From NCBI GenBank assembly GCA_035502095.1, contig DATJUX010000051.1, positions 54,308 through 118,307 of the forward strand: 64,000 bases of DNA. The letters are read 5' to 3'. Position 1 is the first letter of the stretch. The number at the start of each line of letters is the position of its first letter. The translations under genes were made by a program, and so were the position numbers. A model generated the notes under the pieces. It was given only the letters and a program-made list of their open reading frames with translations, searched no databases and was not told the DNA's origin. Below are positions 35,226-43,892 of the stretch, in pieces. The stretch is from JAKANT01 sp035502095 (GTDB taxonomy: Bacteria; Pseudomonadota; Gammaproteobacteria; Burkholderiales; Burkholderiaceae_F).

Positions 35226-35570
35226 ATGCCAAAGAAAGATGACGCTCGGATGACCGCCCGTTTTGCCGACATGCTGTCGGCGATGGGGACCGAACCAAGG
35301 TTGCGCATCATCCGCCTGCTGTTGAGTGCGCACCCGGAGGGCCTGGTAGCAAGCGACATCTCCGCCGAACTGGACATCGCCAGCTCGACGCTCTCGCACC
35401 ACCTCGAGAAGTTGCGCAACGAGGAGCTCGTCAGCGTCCGCCGCGATGGGACGTACCTCTGGTATTCGGCCAACACCGAGGCGCTGCAGGAACTTGTCGG
35501 GTTTCTCTATGCCGAGTGCTGCACGCGCAACAAGGCGATCGAACCGCAGGCGATCGTCTGCTGCAAGTGA
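35226..35570 (+). CDS. arsR: ArsR-family arsenite-responsive repressor
   Basis: A 114-residue winged-helix repressor that releases DNA on binding As(III). The HTH is at about 41-65 (VASDISAELDIASSTLSHHLEKL). The classical CxC in the recognition helix is absent; instead Cys98, Cys99 and Cys112, Cys113 lie at the C-terminus, resembling the C-terminal arsenite site of the Acidithiobacillus ArsR type. Start at ATG 35226 behind GGAGG is preferred over a TTG 27 bases earlier. It is divergent from arsC and 16 bases ahead of arsM. The operator-like repeat upstream supports autoregulation. Confidence 0.92.
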   Translation: MPKKDDARMTARFADMLSAMGTEPRLRIIRLLLSAHPEGLVASDISAELDIASSTLSHHLEKLRNEELVSVRRDGTYLWYSANTEALQELVGFLYAECCTRNKAIEPQAIVCCK

Positions 35571-35586
35571 TTCCCGGGAGATCCCA

Positions 35587-36489
35587 ATGAACGCACCCAC
35601 CGACGTCAAAGAGGTTGTCCGGCAGAAGTACGGCGAAGCAGCTGAACGCGTCGCGCAGGGTGCGACGAACGGCTGTTGCGGCGCTGCGGCCCGGGACTGC
35701 TGCGGAGGTGATCCGATCACCTCCAACTTGTACGACGCGCTCCAGGCCGACGCGGTGCCCGAGAAGGCGCTGCTCGCCTCATTGGGCTGCGGCAACCCGA
35801 CGGCACTCGCCGAGTTGAAGCCCGGCGAAACGGTGCTCGACCTCGGCTCGGGCGGGGGCATCGACGTGCTCCTTTCGGCCAAACGGGTCGGCCCGACGGG
35901 CAAGGCCTTCGGACTCGACATGACCGACCAGATGCTCGCGCTCGCCGAAGAAAACAAGCTGAAGAGCGGGCTCACGAACGTGTACTTCCTCAAGGGCGAG
36001 ATCGAGGACATCCCGCTGCCCGACAACTGCGTCGACGTGATCATCTCGAACTGCGTGATCAACCTCTCCGGCAACAAGGACCGCGTCATCACGGAAGCCT
36101 TTCGCGTGCTCAAGCCCGGCGGTCGTTTCGCCGTTTCGGACGTCGTCGTGCGCGGCGAGGTTCCTGCGGCGATTCGAAAGAGCGTCGAGCTTTGGGTTGG
36201 ATGCGTCGCCGGCGCGCTGTCGGACCAGGAATATCTCGCCAAGCTCGCCGCGGCGGGCTTTGAAAACGCGGCGATCGAGGTCACGCGTGTCTACAAGATC
36301 GAAGACGCGCGCGAATTCCTTGCGGTGCAGGACATCGACGTCGATGTGGTCGCGCGTGAGGTCGACGGCAAGTTCGTCAGTGGTTTCGTCAGGGCGACGA
36401 AGCCGCTTGCCGCAGGTGTGCTCCCGACAGCCGGGGCCAGGCAAGAGCAAGCTCAGTCTTGCTGCGCATCGTCCTGTTGCGGGTCCTGA
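35587..36489 (+). CDS. arsM: Arsenite S-adenosylmethionine methyltransferase
   Basis: Methylates As(III) to mono-, di- and trimethylated forms with SAM. The 300-residue protein has SAM motif I VLDLGSGGGIDVL (83-95), GLDMTDQML and LKPGGRFAVSD. The three Cys that bind arsenic in algal ArsM correspond to Cys68 (SLGCGN), Cys156 (ISNCVINL) and Cys206 (WVGCVAG). Extra Cys pairs are present at 30-31, 38-39 and in the C-terminal tail CCASSCCGS, which may bind As(III). The ATG at 35587 follows arsR by 16 bases. It converges with aioR, ten bases apart. Its products could leave through the neighbouring channel. Confidence 0.94.
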   Translation: MNAPTDVKEVVRQKYGEAAERVAQGATNGCCGAAARDCCGGDPITSNLYDALQADAVPEKALLASLGCGNPTALAELKPGETVLDLGSGGGIDVLLSAKRVGPTGKAFGLDMTDQMLALAEENKLKSGLTNVYFLKGEIEDIPLPDNCVDVIISNCVINLSGNKDRVITEAFRVLKPGGRFAVSDVVVRGEVPAAIRKSVELWVGCVAGALSDQEYLAKLAAAGFENAAIEVTRVYKIEDAREFLAVQDIDVDVVAREVDGKFVSGFVRATKPLAAGVLPTAGARQEQAQSCCASSCCGS

Positions 36490-36499
36490 GCTTCCGCCG

Positions 36500-37870
36500 C
36501 TACCCAGAAGACGTTGGCTCGGATCTGGCCTGGCCCAGTCCGAGCCGGCGCATGCGCTCCCAAAGATTCTTGCGACTGATGCCAAGAGCTTCTGCTGTAC
36601 GGCCGATCTGGTTGTCGTGCTCGAGCAGCACTTCCTGGATGAACTCGCGCTCGACGGTTTGCAGATAGTCCGCCAGTGATCGCGACAGCGCCGGGGCCGC
36701 CGGCGTCTCGTCGCGCAGCGGGTCGCTGAAGAACACTTCGGGCGACAGCAGTGGCGTCGACGACAGGATGCAGGCTCGCTCGACAGCGTTCTTCAGCTCG
36801 CGGACGTTGCCCGGCCACGCGTAGCGCAGGAGCAGGCTCTCGGTGCGGGCGTCGAGGCGCTTCACCTCACCCGGGTTTCGCCGATTGAAGGCGCCGACGA
36901 ACTCGCGCAGATAGTGCGTGATGTCTTCGCGGCGCTCGCGCAGGGGTGCGATGCGCAGATGAATGACGTCGATGCGATAGTAGAGGTCCTCGCGGAACGC
37001 GCCTTGCGCGACCATCGTCTTCAGATCGCGATGAGTTGCGCAGACGAGCCGAAAATCGACCTTGGTCGCGTCCTGGCCACCGACGCGAACGACTCGACGG
37101 TCCTGCAGGACCCGCAGGAGCTTGGCCTGCATGGAGAGCGGCATGTCGCCGATCTCGTCGAGGAACAGCACGCCACCGTGCGCCTGCTCGAACAATCCTC
37201 TCTTCGCACGGTTCGCCCCGGTGAACGCGCCACGCTCGTAGCCAAACAGTTCCGCTTCCATGAGCGTTTCCGGCAGCGCCGCGCAATTGACGGCGACGAA
37301 CGGAGGCGCCGACTGGCCGGCGTTTTCCGCGAGGTGGCGGTGAAACAGGCGTGCGACATGTTCCTTGCCGACGCCCGATTCGCCGGTGATCAGCAGCGTT
37401 TCCGCCTGGGCGGCCAGGCGCGGCATCGCGGCGGCGATGCGCTGCATGCTCGGCGACATGCCCAACCCGGCATGCTCGACGGCACCCTTGCTTGCTTCGC
37501 AAAGTGCCAGCATCCGTTCGACCAAACGGTCAAGGTCGAAGGGCTTCGTCACGTAGTCGGCGGCGCCGGCTTTCATGAGCTCTACCGCCCGGTCAATGGC
37601 TCCGAATCCGGTGATGAAGACGAACGGCGGCAGTCGTGCCGACAAATCGCCCTGAGTGAGCAGGCTCATGAACGCCTGCGCGCCGTCTTCGTCCGGCAGA
37701 CGGACGTCGCTGATGACTGCGTCGTATCGTCGCCTGGCCAGGGCGGCGCGGGCCTCGGCCATCCGCCGGTGCCAGTCGACGTCGAATCCTTCCAGACGGA
37801 AGCGATCCACGAGCGATTCGCCCATGATCGCGTCGTCTTCAATCAAGCACAGCTGCGGATGCGCGCTCAT
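36500..37870 (-). CDS. aioR: Sigma-54-dependent response regulator AioR
   Basis: A 456-residue NtrC-type activator. The receiver domain (about 5-120) has the phospho-acceptor Asp55 in YDAVISDVRLPD. The AAA+ domain has Walker A GESGVGKE, the sigma-54-contacting GAFTGA in YERGAFTGAN, and Walker B VLFLDEIGDMP. The C-terminal Fis-type HTH reads IGRTAEALGISRKNLWERM. The ATG at 37870 gives a normal receiver N-terminus and overlaps aioS by 32 bases. With AioX and AioS it forms the arsenite-sensing system that turns on aioBA. Sigma-54 dependence agrees with the -24/-12 promoter found before aioB. Confidence 0.93.
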   Translation of the reverse strand: MSAHPQLCLIEDDAIMGESLVDRFRLEGFDVDWHRRMAEARAALARRRYDAVISDVRLPDEDGAQAFMSLLTQGDLSARLPPFVFITGFGAIDRAVELMKAGAADYVTKPFDLDRLVERMLALCEASKGAVEHAGLGMSPSMQRIAAAMPRLAAQAETLLITGESGVGKEHVARLFHRHLAENAGQSAPPFVAVNCAALPETLMEAELFGYERGAFTGANRAKRGLFEQAHGGVLFLDEIGDMPLSMQAKLLRVLQDRRVVRVGGQDATKVDFRLVCATHRDLKTMVAQGAFREDLYYRIDVIHLRIAPLRERREDITHYLREFVGAFNRRNPGEVKRLDARTESLLLRYAWPGNVRELKNAVERACILSSTPLLSPEVFFSDPLRDETPAAPALSRSLADYLQTVEREFIQEVLLEHDNQIGRTAEALGISRKNLWERMRRLGLGQARSEPTSSG

Positions 37871-39362
37871 GTTCTTGCTGCCCGTGCGGCAGCTGCGTGA
37901 CGGTCGAGTCCAGTGGCAACTCGACAGCGAAGAAGGTCGAGTCCGGCTTGCTGTCCACGCTGAGCGACCCACCGAGCTGCTTGACGATCTGGTAGACCAC
38001 CCAGAGACCGAGCCCGCTTCCTTCTCCGGCGGCAAGCGTGAATGGCTCGAACAGGTATTGCAGTTTTTCCTCCGGGATATGACGGCCGCTGTTGTGCACG
38101 CGAATGCGCAGCACCGGGTCCGGCAGCTCGACGACAAGTCCGATGCGCCCCCCTGGCTCGATGGCATTCGCGGCGTTCAAAAGCAGGTTGATGAGGATCT
38201 GGCGCACCTGGCCCGCCGGAAGCGGGAGCGGAAAGTCGACCCGGACATCGCGATCGATTGCGCCACCTTTGCGGTCGACCTGGGGTGCAACGAGCAGCAG
38301 AACATCATCGAAGTCTTCGCGCGTCAGCGGGCGGTCCGAGAGTCTCGTCTCGACCAGAAGCGCTCCGACCGATGCGCGGATCTGTGTCAGGCCCCGCTCA
38401 AGCAGCGCGAGCGTCCGATTCACAAGAGGATCGTTGCTGCCGTGCTTGCGATAGGTGCTGATCGCGTTGAGCATGCCGCCCAGCGGGTTGTTGATTTCGT
38501 GCGCGATGCCCGCCGCGAGGCGGCCGATCGCCGCCAATCGCTCCGATGCGACGACCTGGTTCTCCAGCTCGCGCTTGTTCTTCAAGTCGGCCAGCATGCT
38601 CCGGAAGGTGCGCGTCAATTCACCGATCTCATCGCCCTCGTCGGCAAGCGTGTCCTCCGAGATGTCGTCGAGACGGGCCGGAACCTTGCGCATTGCCGAG
38701 GCCAGCGAAACCAGCGGTGTAGCCGTGCGCCGGGCCCAGAACCAACTGGCAGGCAACAAGAGCGCGAGTGCAAGCACGGTAACCGCGCTGGCCTGTTTCA
38801 GGATTTCGACGTAACGGGGCCACAGAGCCGACCGGCTGCTCACGAGTACGACGTCACCAAGGCGCACCGTGTCGGCCTTGATCGGAGCGGCATAGAACAA
38901 ACGGTCCGAGCCCTCCGGACCGATCCCTGCCGACTCTGCCGTGGCATCGGGTCGGTGCAGCGACGTGAAGTAGGCGAAGTCCGGGCCGATGGACGCCAGG
39001 CTCGCGCCAACCGGAAACTCCCGTGGCTTCGACGAGACGAAGATCATCCCGGTCGCATCGGTAACGATCACCGGCGGCGACCCGGAACTCGTCGCGCCGG
39101 CATCTTCGATGGCGGATCGGATGATCTCGTACGCGCGCCACACGTCGTCGTGGCGCAAATACGGTTGCAGCGTATTCGCCAATGCACGTGCCAGGCTGCT
39201 GCTGTAGCGATCGAGATCCTCGCGCGCCTGATTCGCCTGACGCAGGACGATTGCCACGGTCACCGAGAGCGCAACGAGCAGGACCAGCAACGTCACACGC
39301 AGCGGTATCTTGTACCGCAAGGAGAGCTGGGGAAAGAAGCGCGGAAAGCGAAAGGCGCTCAT
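37839..39362 (-). CDS. aioS: Sensor histidine kinase AioS
   Basis: A 507-residue membrane kinase. Two membrane segments (about 21-43 and 186-208) enclose a periplasmic domain of about 140 residues, followed by a HAMP linker, the dimerisation/phosphoacceptor helix with His in GIAHEINNPLGGML, and the ATPase domain with LLNAANAI (N box) and GEGSGLGLWVV (G box). The periplasmic part should contact AioX, which senses arsenite. It overlaps both neighbours (aioX stop ATGA; aioR start by 32 bases), so the three are one coupled unit. The name rests on the domain order plus the AioX and AioR neighbours. Confidence 0.92.
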   Translation of the reverse strand: MSAFRFPRFFPQLSLRYKIPLRVTLLVLLVALSVTVAIVLRQANQAREDLDRYSSSLARALANTLQPYLRHDDVWRAYEIIRSAIEDAGATSSGSPPVIVTDATGMIFVSSKPREFPVGASLASIGPDFAYFTSLHRPDATAESAGIGPEGSDRLFYAAPIKADTVRLGDVVLVSSRSALWPRYVEILKQASAVTVLALALLLPASWFWARRTATPLVSLASAMRKVPARLDDISEDTLADEGDEIGELTRTFRSMLADLKNKRELENQVVASERLAAIGRLAAGIAHEINNPLGGMLNAISTYRKHGSNDPLVNRTLALLERGLTQIRASVGALLVETRLSDRPLTREDFDDVLLLVAPQVDRKGGAIDRDVRVDFPLPLPAGQVRQILINLLLNAANAIEPGGRIGLVVELPDPVLRIRVHNSGRHIPEEKLQYLFEPFTLAAGEGSGLGLWVVYQIVKQLGGSLSVDSKPDSTFFAVELPLDSTVTQLPHGQQEHERASAAVLD

Positions 39363-40249
39363 GGGCGCGCTGCCATCTTGCGCGCGCGGAATTGCTCGTC
39401 GGCGTGCATCATGCCTTCGATGGAATCGTACAAAGCGACGTTGCCGCGTACGAAGCCGTCGAGCTGCATTGCGCGCAGGAGCTCGCGACCACGCGGGTCA
39501 TCTGTCATGGCGGCAAGCGCAGCGAAGAATGCAGCCTCCTCCTGGGGATCGATATCCCGGCGCGCCACCATCGGCGTATGACCGAACAGCGGCGAGCGCT
39601 CGACCACCCGCGTGCGTGCGACCAGCCGCGGCTGAAGCGACGCGACCAGCTCGTAGACGTAGCCGTCGACCGCCCCCGCCTGCGCGACCCCCTCGCCGAC
39701 CGCTCGCACGACCAGGCGGTGCGCCCACGTATAGAAAGTCCGCGAGAAGAAAGCATCCGGGTCCTGCTCCTCGCGGATCAGCGCGTAGCACGGGTAGAGG
39801 TGTCCCGAGTTGGAGTCCGGGTCGGAGAAGGCGAAAACGTGCCCCCGCAGGTCGAGGATCCGTTGTGGCCTGATGTCCTCGACCGGAGCGATGATGTACG
39901 AGCGATAGAGGGGCTTGCCCTTCCAGACGGGCACAGCGACGAGACGCAACTCGCTCTTGTAGCGGACATACGGGTAGCCGCATATCCACGCGAAGTCGAG
40001 CTGGCCGGCGCGAATGAGATCCGAAATCTCGCGATAGCTGCTCCGTGTCACGAACTCGATCGGGCGTTGCAAACGCTCTTCGAGCCACTCCTTCCACGTG
40101 TGCAGCAGGCCTACCTCGTCTTCCGGAAAGACGGCCGTGACGCCAATCGGGATGACGCGACCCGAGGCGGCATACGCACGGGGCATGGCGCAATAGCCGG
40201 CACCGACGACCAAAGCGCGAACCGCATCTCGCCGCTCAACCCGCCTCAC
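39359..40249 (-). CDS. aioX: Periplasmic arsenite-binding protein AioX
   Basis: A 296-residue periplasmic binding protein of the PhnD-like type that presents arsenite to AioS. I chose the GTG at 40249, five bases after a GGAGG, since it yields a signal peptide (RRVERRDAVRALVV, cut near AYAA); the longer ATG frame at 40309 adds 20 residues without signal character. The Cys in DFAWICGYPYVRY (residue 90 from this start) aligns by context with the Cys needed for arsenite response in Agrobacterium AioX. Other marks are FSDPDSNSGHLYP and GYVYELVA. It is divergent from aioBA across about 300 bases of control DNA. Confidence 0.9.
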   Translation of the reverse strand: MRRVERRDAVRALVVGAGYCAMPRAYAASGRVIPIGVTAVFPEDEVGLLHTWKEWLEERLQRPIEFVTRSSYREISDLIRAGQLDFAWICGYPYVRYKSELRLVAVPVWKGKPLYRSYIIAPVEDIRPQRILDLRGHVFAFSDPDSNSGHLYPCYALIREEQDPDAFFSRTFYTWAHRLVVRAVGEGVAQAGAVDGYVYELVASLQPRLVARTRVVERSPLFGHTPMVARRDIDPQEEAAFFAALAAMTDDPRGRELLRAMQLDGFVRGNVALYDSIEGMMHADEQFRARKMAARP

Positions 40250-40372
40250 ATTGCCTCCACCGGTCCCTGCGCAGGGAGCAAGTCTATGCAACCGGCCACC
40301 GCGACGCATCGCGCGCTGCGCAAGGAGATCGTTGTCACTACTGCGTAACTGCCTGCAGTGCGACGACGACTG

Positions 40373-40396
40373 CCTGGTTACCGTTCGGTAACCAGG
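40373..40396. promoter_or_regulatory. Perfect inverted repeat upstream of aioBA, probable AioR binding site
   Basis: Arms CCTGGTTACCG and CGGTAACCAGG (11 bp, perfect) around TT. It contains GTTAC-N6-GTAAC, which fits the GTTNC-N6-GNAAC pattern I recall for AioR targets. Its centre is about 115 bases upstream of the -24/-12 promoter, the right range for an NtrC-type activator site. No T-run follows, so a terminator is unlikely. Confidence 0.65.
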
Positions 40397-40490
40397 GCGC
40401 CGTCCCGCGGCGCGGTTCCGGAGCGCCCCGGTCCCCTTCCCGCGAGCCTTTAGCCCGATGCGCTGCTCTCACAGCACGCCTCGCGGCGGT

Positions 40491-40506
40491 CGGCACGATT
40501 CTTGGT
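40491..40506 (+). promoter_or_regulatory. Sigma-54 (-24/-12) promoter of aioBA
   Basis: CGGCACGATTCTTGGT against consensus TGGCACG-N4-TTGCW: the GGCACG and TTG cores with N4 spacing match; the first base and the C after TTG differ. Transcription would start near 40517, about 40 bases before the aioB ATG, which has a GAGGAGAG ribosome site. AioR is the cognate activator. Confidence 0.7.
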
Positions 40507-40555
40507 CGCCATTGCCGGTGAGCGGACCCGACAGCGTCCGCGATGAGGAGAGAAC

Positions 40556-41089
40556 ATGACCGAGAAAGCAAACGGCATTACCCGCCGCGTGTTTCTGAAA
40601 TTGTCGGGGACCGGCGCGGCGACTGCCGCCGCTGCCGCAGGCGCTGCCGCCTTCGCGCCGCCCGCCGAAGCCGTGCAGGTCGATGCCGGTCGGACCGCCC
40701 TTCCCTATCCACGCAAAGTCGTGGCCAGCGTTTCGGCCTTGAAGGCAAATGCGCCGGTGAACTTCTCATTTCCGGACGCCTCGTCGCCTTGCACGCTGGT
40801 CAAGCTCGGGCGCCCGGTGCCCGGTGGCGTTGGGGCCGACAGGGACATCGTCGCCTTCTCCACCCTGTGCACGCACATGGGTTGCCCCGTCGCCTACGAC
40901 GCCAGCACGCGCACGTTCCGCTGCGGATGCCACTACAGCGTCTTTGACGCCGAGCTGGGTGGACAGATGGTTTGCGGGCAGGCTACCGAGAACCTGCCCC
41001 AGGTCACGCTCGAGATCGATGCACAGGGAGGCCTCGTCGCGACCGCCGTAAACGGCTTGATCTACGGCCGCCAGGCCAACGTTCTTTGA
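40556..41089 (+). CDS. aioB: Arsenite oxidase small subunit, Rieske protein AioB
   Basis: A 177-residue periplasmic Rieske [2Fe-2S] subunit that takes electrons from the AioA active site to a c-type cytochrome or azurin. The N-terminus carries a Tat signal: ITRRVFLKLSG, then a long Ala-rich hydrophobic stretch cut near AEA. Cluster ligands are Cys105 and His107 (CTHMGC) and Cys123 and His126 (CGCH); Cys110 and Cys125 are placed to form the stabilising disulfide. As AioA has no signal peptide, the complex folds in the cytosol and is exported through AioB. It starts downstream of the sigma-54 promoter, 15 bases ahead of aioA. Confidence 0.95.
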   Translation: MTEKANGITRRVFLKLSGTGAATAAAAAGAAAFAPPAEAVQVDAGRTALPYPRKVVASVSALKANAPVNFSFPDASSPCTLVKLGRPVPGGVGADRDIVAFSTLCTHMGCPVAYDASTRTFRCGCHYSVFDAELGGQMVCGQATENLPQVTLEIDAQGGLVATAVNGLIYGRQANVL

Positions 41090-41104
41090 GCGCGGAGGAG
41101 CACG

Positions 41105-43582
41105 ATGATCAAGAAGGATCGCGTCGCGTTGCCGCCGGTCAACGCCAAGAAGACCAACATGACCTGCCATTTCTGCATCGTCGGATGCGGATACCACGTC
41201 TACAAATGGCCCGAGGACCAGGAAGGCGGTCGCGCGCCCAACCAGAACGCGCTCGGCCTGGATTTCCGCAAGCAGCTTCCGCCGCTCGCCGTGACGATGA
41301 CGCCGGCGATGACCAACGCGATCACGGACGCCGACGGGAAGCGCTACAACATCATGATCGTGCCCGACAAGGCGTGCACGGTGAATCAGGGCCTGTCGTC
41401 GACGCGCGGCGGCAAGATGGCTTCGTACATGTACTCGGCGGACGGTCTCACCAAGGCGCGGCTTGCCTATCCGCGTCTCTATACCGGCGACCAATGGGTC
41501 GACACGACATGGGAGACTGCACTGGCACTCTACGCCGGTGTGCACAAGAAGATCCTCGATAAAGAGGGTCCGGGTGGGCTCGGATTCACCGCCTTCGATC
41601 ACGGCGGCGCTGGGGGCGGCTTCGAAAACACGTGGGGCAGCGGCAAGCTGATGTTCACGGCGCTGCAAACGCCGCTGGTGCGGATCCACAACCGCCCGGC
41701 GTACAACTCGGAATGCCACGCGACCCGCGACATGGGAATCGGCGAGTTGAACAACAGTTACGAGGACGCGGAGGTCGCCGACGTCATCTTTTCGGTCGGC
41801 GCCAACGCCTACGAGACGCAGACGAACTATTTCCTCGCGCATTGGGTGCCAAATCTGCAGGGAGCGACGCTGGACAAGAAGAAGAAATGGTTCGCCGGCG
41901 AGGCGATCGAGGCGGGACGGATCATCTTCGTCGATCCGCGCCGCACACCGACCGTGTCCATCTGCGAGTCGATAGCGAAGGATCGCGTCCTGCATCTAGA
42001 GATCGAACCAGGCACCGACATCGCGCTTTTCAACACACTGCTGAGCTACGTTGTCGACCAGGGGTGGATCGACAAGCAGTTCATCGCCCAGCGCACCAGC
42101 GGTTTCGACGATGCGCTCAAGGCGAATCGGACTTCGCTTGAAGAAGGCAGTCGCATCACCGGCGTACCTGCGGACAAGATCCGGCTGGCAGCGGAGTGGG
42201 CCTACAAGCCGAAGGCTGATGGCAAGCTCAAGCGCACGATGCATGGCTACGAGAAGGGAATCATCTGGGGCAACGACAACTACCTGATCCAATCGTCCTT
42301 GCTCGATCTGGTTCTTGCCACTCACAACGTGGGCGGGCGGCGCGGGACGGGATGTGTGCGGATGGGCGGGCACCAGGAGGGCTACACGCGACCGCCGTAT
42401 CCCGCGAAGCAGAACCTCTACGTCGACCGCGAGATCATCCAGGGCAAGGGACGCACGCTCACGTTCTGGGCCTGCAACTCCTTCCAGACGACGCTCAACG
42501 CGGAGCAGTTCCGCGCCGTCGTCCTGCAGCGCTCGAACATCGTCAAGGATGCCCTGACCAAGGCGCGCGGCGCGACCGTCGACCAGATGGTCGATGCGGT
42601 CGTCGACGCGGTCATGAACAAGGGCGGACTGTTCGTGACCCTCATCGATCTCTATCCGACCATGGTCATGGACGCGGCGCACCTGGCTCTGCCCGCTGCG
42701 CATTCCGGTGAGACGAACCTCACGTCGATGAACGGCGAGAGGCGCATGCGCCTCTCCGAGAAGTTCATGGATCCGCCGGGTGTGGCGATGCCGGACTGCC
42801 TCATCGCCGCCGCAATCGCCAACACGATGAAGATGATGTACCAGAAGGAAGGCAACAACGCGATGGTCGAGCGATTCTCGGGCTTCGATTGGAAGACGGA
42901 AGAAGACGCCTTCAACGACGGGTTCCGGCGCGCAGGTCGCCCGGGAGCGCCGCCGATCGACAGCCAGGGTGGCGACACGGGTTACCTGGCCACCTACGAG
43001 CTGTTGCGCATCGCCGGCAACAACGGCGTTCAACTGCCCGTGAAGGAGGTGCGCGACGGCAAGCTGATTGGCACCGAGATGCTGTATACGGAGAAGTTCG
43101 GCACCAAGGACGGTCTTGCCCACTTCCTGCCGGCGACCTGGCCCGGACTGCCCAAGCCGGTCGCCGATCAGAAGGCGAAGCATCGTTTCCTCATCAACAA
43201 CGGGCGCATCAACGAGGTCTGGCAGACCGGCTACCACAACAAGCACGACCCGCACGTCAAGGAACGTTACCCGATGGCCATCGTCGAGATGAATCCGGGG
43301 GATGCGAGTTCGATGAGCGTGCAGCCCGGCGACATCGTCGAGATCTACAACGACTACGGCGCGACGTACGCGATGGCCTATCCCGAGGCTGCGATCAGGC
43401 CCGGTCAGACGTTCATGCAGTTCGGCTGGTTTAACGGCATTGCCGGGGACGTCGTGACCGACTGGACGGATCGCAACTTCGTGCCCTACTACAAGGGAAC
43501 CTGGGCAAGCATCCGGCGCATCGGAGGAAAGGACCAGTTCGCCAAGACGGTGAGCTTCAAGTCCCGCAGGTACCAGACCTAG
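41105..43582 (+). CDS. aioA: Arsenite oxidase large subunit, molybdopterin protein AioA
   Basis: An 825-residue catalytic subunit of the DMSO reductase superfamily that oxidises arsenite to arsenate at a bis-MGD molybdenum centre. The [3Fe-4S] ligands are Cys21, Cys24 and Cys28 (CHFCIVGC), and the Ser that replaces a fourth Cys lies in NQGLSSTRGGKM. The size and the N-terminus (VNAKKTNMTCHFC) match characterised AioA proteins. No signal peptide; exported with AioB. It ends in a strong intrinsic terminator, and no cytochrome c or molybdenum cofactor gene follows, so the electron acceptor is encoded elsewhere. This gene defines the organism as a probable arsenite oxidiser. Confidence 0.97.
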   Translation: MIKKDRVALPPVNAKKTNMTCHFCIVGCGYHVYKWPEDQEGGRAPNQNALGLDFRKQLPPLAVTMTPAMTNAITDADGKRYNIMIVPDKACTVNQGLSSTRGGKMASYMYSADGLTKARLAYPRLYTGDQWVDTTWETALALYAGVHKKILDKEGPGGLGFTAFDHGGAGGGFENTWGSGKLMFTALQTPLVRIHNRPAYNSECHATRDMGIGELNNSYEDAEVADVIFSVGANAYETQTNYFLAHWVPNLQGATLDKKKKWFAGEAIEAGRIIFVDPRRTPTVSICESIAKDRVLHLEIEPGTDIALFNTLLSYVVDQGWIDKQFIAQRTSGFDDALKANRTSLEEGSRITGVPADKIRLAAEWAYKPKADGKLKRTMHGYEKGIIWGNDNYLIQSSLLDLVLATHNVGGRRGTGCVRMGGHQEGYTRPPYPAKQNLYVDREIIQGKGRTLTFWACNSFQTTLNAEQFRAVVLQRSNIVKDALTKARGATVDQMVDAVVDAVMNKGGLFVTLIDLYPTMVMDAAHLALPAAHSGETNLTSMNGERRMRLSEKFMDPPGVAMPDCLIAAAIANTMKMMYQKEGNNAMVERFSGFDWKTEEDAFNDGFRRAGRPGAPPIDSQGGDTGYLATYELLRIAGNNGVQLPVKEVRDGKLIGTEMLYTEKFGTKDGLAHFLPATWPGLPKPVADQKAKHRFLINNGRINEVWQTGYHNKHDPHVKERYPMAIVEMNPGDASSMSVQPGDIVEIYNDYGATYAMAYPEAAIRPGQTFMQFGWFNGIAGDVVTDWTDRNFVPYYKGTWASIRRIGGKDQFAKTVSFKSRRYQT

Positions 43583-43612
43583 GCGAAACCACAGTCCATC
43601 TCTCGTCTCTGT

Positions 43613-43645
43613 CGGGGCGGCGGAACTTGCGTCGCCCCGTTTTTT
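43613..43645 (+). terminator. Intrinsic terminator after aioA
   Basis: Stem CGGGGCG (43613-43619) with CGCCCCG (43633-43639), followed by six T residues (43640-43645), 31 bases after the aioA stop. Clean Rho-independent terminator ending the aioBA unit. Confidence 0.85.
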
Positions 43646-43714
43646 GTTTGCTCGGCCGATCCGCGCGCAATTCGCGCGCATGCACCGCGCCGAAGCCCGA
43701 TGCGCCGAGTCCAC

Positions 43715-43726
43715 AACGTATACGTT
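43715..43726. promoter_or_regulatory. Palindrome AACGTATACGTT upstream of the polyol operon
   Basis: A perfect 12-base palindrome, 167 bases ahead of the binding-protein start. It is a candidate operator for the polyol operon. The only linked regulator is AraC-type, which usually binds direct repeats, so the binder is uncertain. Between 43646 and 43892 I see no gene. Confidence 0.35.
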
Positions 43727-43892
43727 TCCATAGCGGATTGGTGCGATCGGCACCCTTCCGGTGCAGAAAAGTATCGACGTCTGCCGCTCGGATATCGAAC
43801 TGCGGACGGCACGCTTCCTAAACTTTTTCGCATCGATGAAGCAAGGCATCGCGTTTGGCGACTCTTCCACGACCTTGCAAGGAGACAGACCG

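Noticed and set aside
40373..40396. Inverted repeat read as a Rho-independent terminator
   Set aside because: No T-run follows on either strand, the loop is only two bases, and it lies between divergent starts.
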